DNA from: Vanilla planifolia
Taxonomy: Eukaryota > Streptophyta > Magnoliopsida > Asparagales > Orchidaceae
NCBI GenBank assembly: GCA_023846275.1
Contig: JAIUJO010000292.1
Location: forward strand, 531,260-595,259
Direction: 5' to 3'
DNA: 64,000 nt
Shown: one piece after another, positions 62,175 through 64,000 of the stretch
Numbering within the stretch: the first letter of the stretch is position 1
Layout of the letters: each line of letters opens with the position of its first letter
Made by a program: the position numbers and the translations under genes
Notes under the pieces: generated by a model
Databases searched by the model: none
Told to the model about the DNA's origin: nothing
Seen by the model: only the letters and a program-made list of their open reading frames with translations

Positions 62175-64000
62175 TTGCATCTTAGAATTTGTGGAATTAA
62201 GCATTTAAAGCTTAGATTAACCTTATTCTTTATGTTATGTTTCTTAATTTGTTCTATCATATCCATCAATGTAAATATTGTTTCTCTTATTCCAAATGAT
62301 TCAACCATTAAATAGTAATGTTTAGCCACAGAGTGACCTTGTCTTGATCTCCCTCCCTTGGCATGCTTGTACACTTTAAGAAATGTTGATCATGGTTGGC
62401 ATTCAAACTAAAAAAATTCACTTCTTGCATGTGATATTTCATGATATGTGGCTAGAACTCAAACCTATTCCCAATAGAAAGTTGCACACATATAATTTGT
62501 CGACAATGAAGTTTTTGGAATATTGGTATTAAAAATGATATTTAGATTGCACTTAGTGAACTTATCATCCATCTTACACAGTAAATATTTTTTTTCACTA
62601 TAGTCTTCTATTATATCAAAATTATTGTTGAAATACTAAATCATCTTACCATTATATAGATTCCTTTGTCATAGATCATGTACAAGTTTGGTTTGAGAGA
62701 AATAAAAAATTATGGATCAATTGGTTTATTCTATAGCTCAATAGAAACAGGTTTAAGTGCCCTTGACCAAGCTTTCCTATCAAGCCTTTAGGCAGACACT
62801 AGGCAAAATGTCTTTTTTTGGCTACAAGTATTAACAATTTTTAAAAACTTGGAAGAAAATTGCAAAATTTGTAGAGAACATCACATAACATAGATTTCAA
62901 AAATATTCTTGTATTAGTATGCTAGTAATTATTATAACAAGTTAGGGTATTAATCATGGTAAGTACTAGTTCATAAAAATAATTAATAATTTCTCCAAGT
63001 AAAACATGAATTCTATAATCATAATAATAAAACATAAGACATTACCTTATCGTTGTATCAATTATCAAAACACAAGTTCATGTACACACTCATTTGATCT
63101 TTGGTATTGTTATGAAATTAATCACAATAATCCTCTTAATAAAATCCTAAAAATAGAATCATGCATGTGTACCAAATATTTGGTTTGAACCCACACACAT
63201 TTGTAGTTTAATTAGATAGCCTTGAGGTACATCTTACAGTGATCCATGTAGAAGAGTTCACCAATGAATGTGCATCCTTCTTTTCAATATCTAAGTAATC
63301 CTTCATCACCTCCTCAAGATCGTGGTTTTAATTCTTTATCCTACTTCCTTATCTCTTAGATTTTCATAATGCTCAAGGAAAAAACCAATAATTTCTTATA
63401 TAGCAAGCTCACCAAATCTTCTAAAGATAATGTGCCTAAAGATGATATTAGTTAAAGATATGTCTTACTTAATTCACTTCTTAGTATCATGGAACTAAAG
63501 GAAAGATTTATATTTTAAGCATTCCTTTGTGTCCATTATCTTCCAAGTTTTTTGGCATCTAAGTGAATTCACACCTAAATGAAAAATCGAGTGTGATGTT
63601 TGTTCCTCTAAAGAGATTTGCACTAGAGAACATTGAAGGAAAGGCTTTCAAAACGTATTGCCACCCAAAACCTTTTTGGATTACACATAGCATTCTCTAT
63701 AAAGATTTCTAGATCAAATCTACGGACAACAAGAATCTAAACATCCTCTATTTCAAAAAGTAAAATTGAATTTATGCCAAATGAGTGAAAAAAATTATAA
63801 TGAGAACTTAGAGATTAATTTGCATACAATAAGAATATAAAAAATAGAAGATAAGCCCTAGAAACCTAAAAATGCATTACACAAGACTCATACATCCAAA
63901 ATAATCTTAATTAAGAAAGGATAGAGAGCAACACAAGGTCACATTATATGCTAGGCTAGTTACCACACCAATAACAAAAAAATGGTGTGCTTGAAAGGTG
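62175..64000. other. Unassigned region, possibly starting with an LTR
   Basis: If the primer-binding site at 62,157-62,172 is real, the bases to its right should be an LTR read on the minus strand. I could not find its outer end or a second copy. No genes recognised up to the window end. Confidence 0.3.

Noticed and set aside
1..64000. tRNA, rRNA, CRISPR, operon or phage-type features
   Set aside because: Nothing with the right structure was seen. The window is plant nuclear DNA, and the regular repeats present are microsatellite-like without spacers.

Overview
This window looks like intergenic DNA from a large, repeat-rich seed-plant genome. It is very AT-rich on both strands and poor in CpG. 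I found no intact host gene, tRNA, rRNA or CRISPR array. Almost everything recognisable is a decayed retroelement: families show only through short peptide motifs scattered over several frames, broken by stops and frameshifts. The very low GC content and old, unpurged elements would fit a gymnosperm (Welwitschia-like base composition comes to mind), but that is inference; the sequence itself only says seed plant with old repeats.

Layout. 1-13,640: a minus-strand LINE (L1 type) with relics of ORF1 (DUF4283-type) and ORF2 (endonuclease, reverse transcriptase, RNase H). To its right (the LINE 5' side) lie a tandemly duplicated ~3-3.5 kb block (B1, B2) and a further block (A1). 13,640-16,900: unassigned sequence plus a minus-strand Ty3/Gypsy integrase fragment. 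16,900-20,640: second LINE copy. 20,660-36,285: third LINE copy with its own B3 and A3 blocks, split by a plus-strand Ty3/Gypsy element (about 23,160-30,935). That Gypsy element carries a ~1.9 kb GAA-rich polypurine array in the middle of its integrase region.

36,280-41,260: a ~5 kb piece of plastid DNA in the nucleus (NUPT), plus strand, in true plastid order: 3' end of rpoB, all of rpoC1 including its group II intron, and the 5' part of rpoC2. It is heavily mutated and cannot encode a polymerase subunit. 43,260-47,240: a Ty1/Copia gag relic on the plus strand and a Ty3/Gypsy gag-protease relic on the minus strand. 49,630-53,165: a fourth copy of block A (A4), flanked by two extremely AT-rich stretches. 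56,850-64,000: mostly unassigned, with one possible LTR-retrotransposon primer-binding site near 62,160.

The main story is a history of insertions. Block A always lies to the right of block B, and B to the right of LINE ORF1, in two independent loci, so A-B-LINE behaves as one long repeat unit. Gypsy DNA then entered one copy, and plastid DNA lies directly against the outer end of A3. No genes here work together in the present; the window records retroelement and organelle-DNA accumulation.
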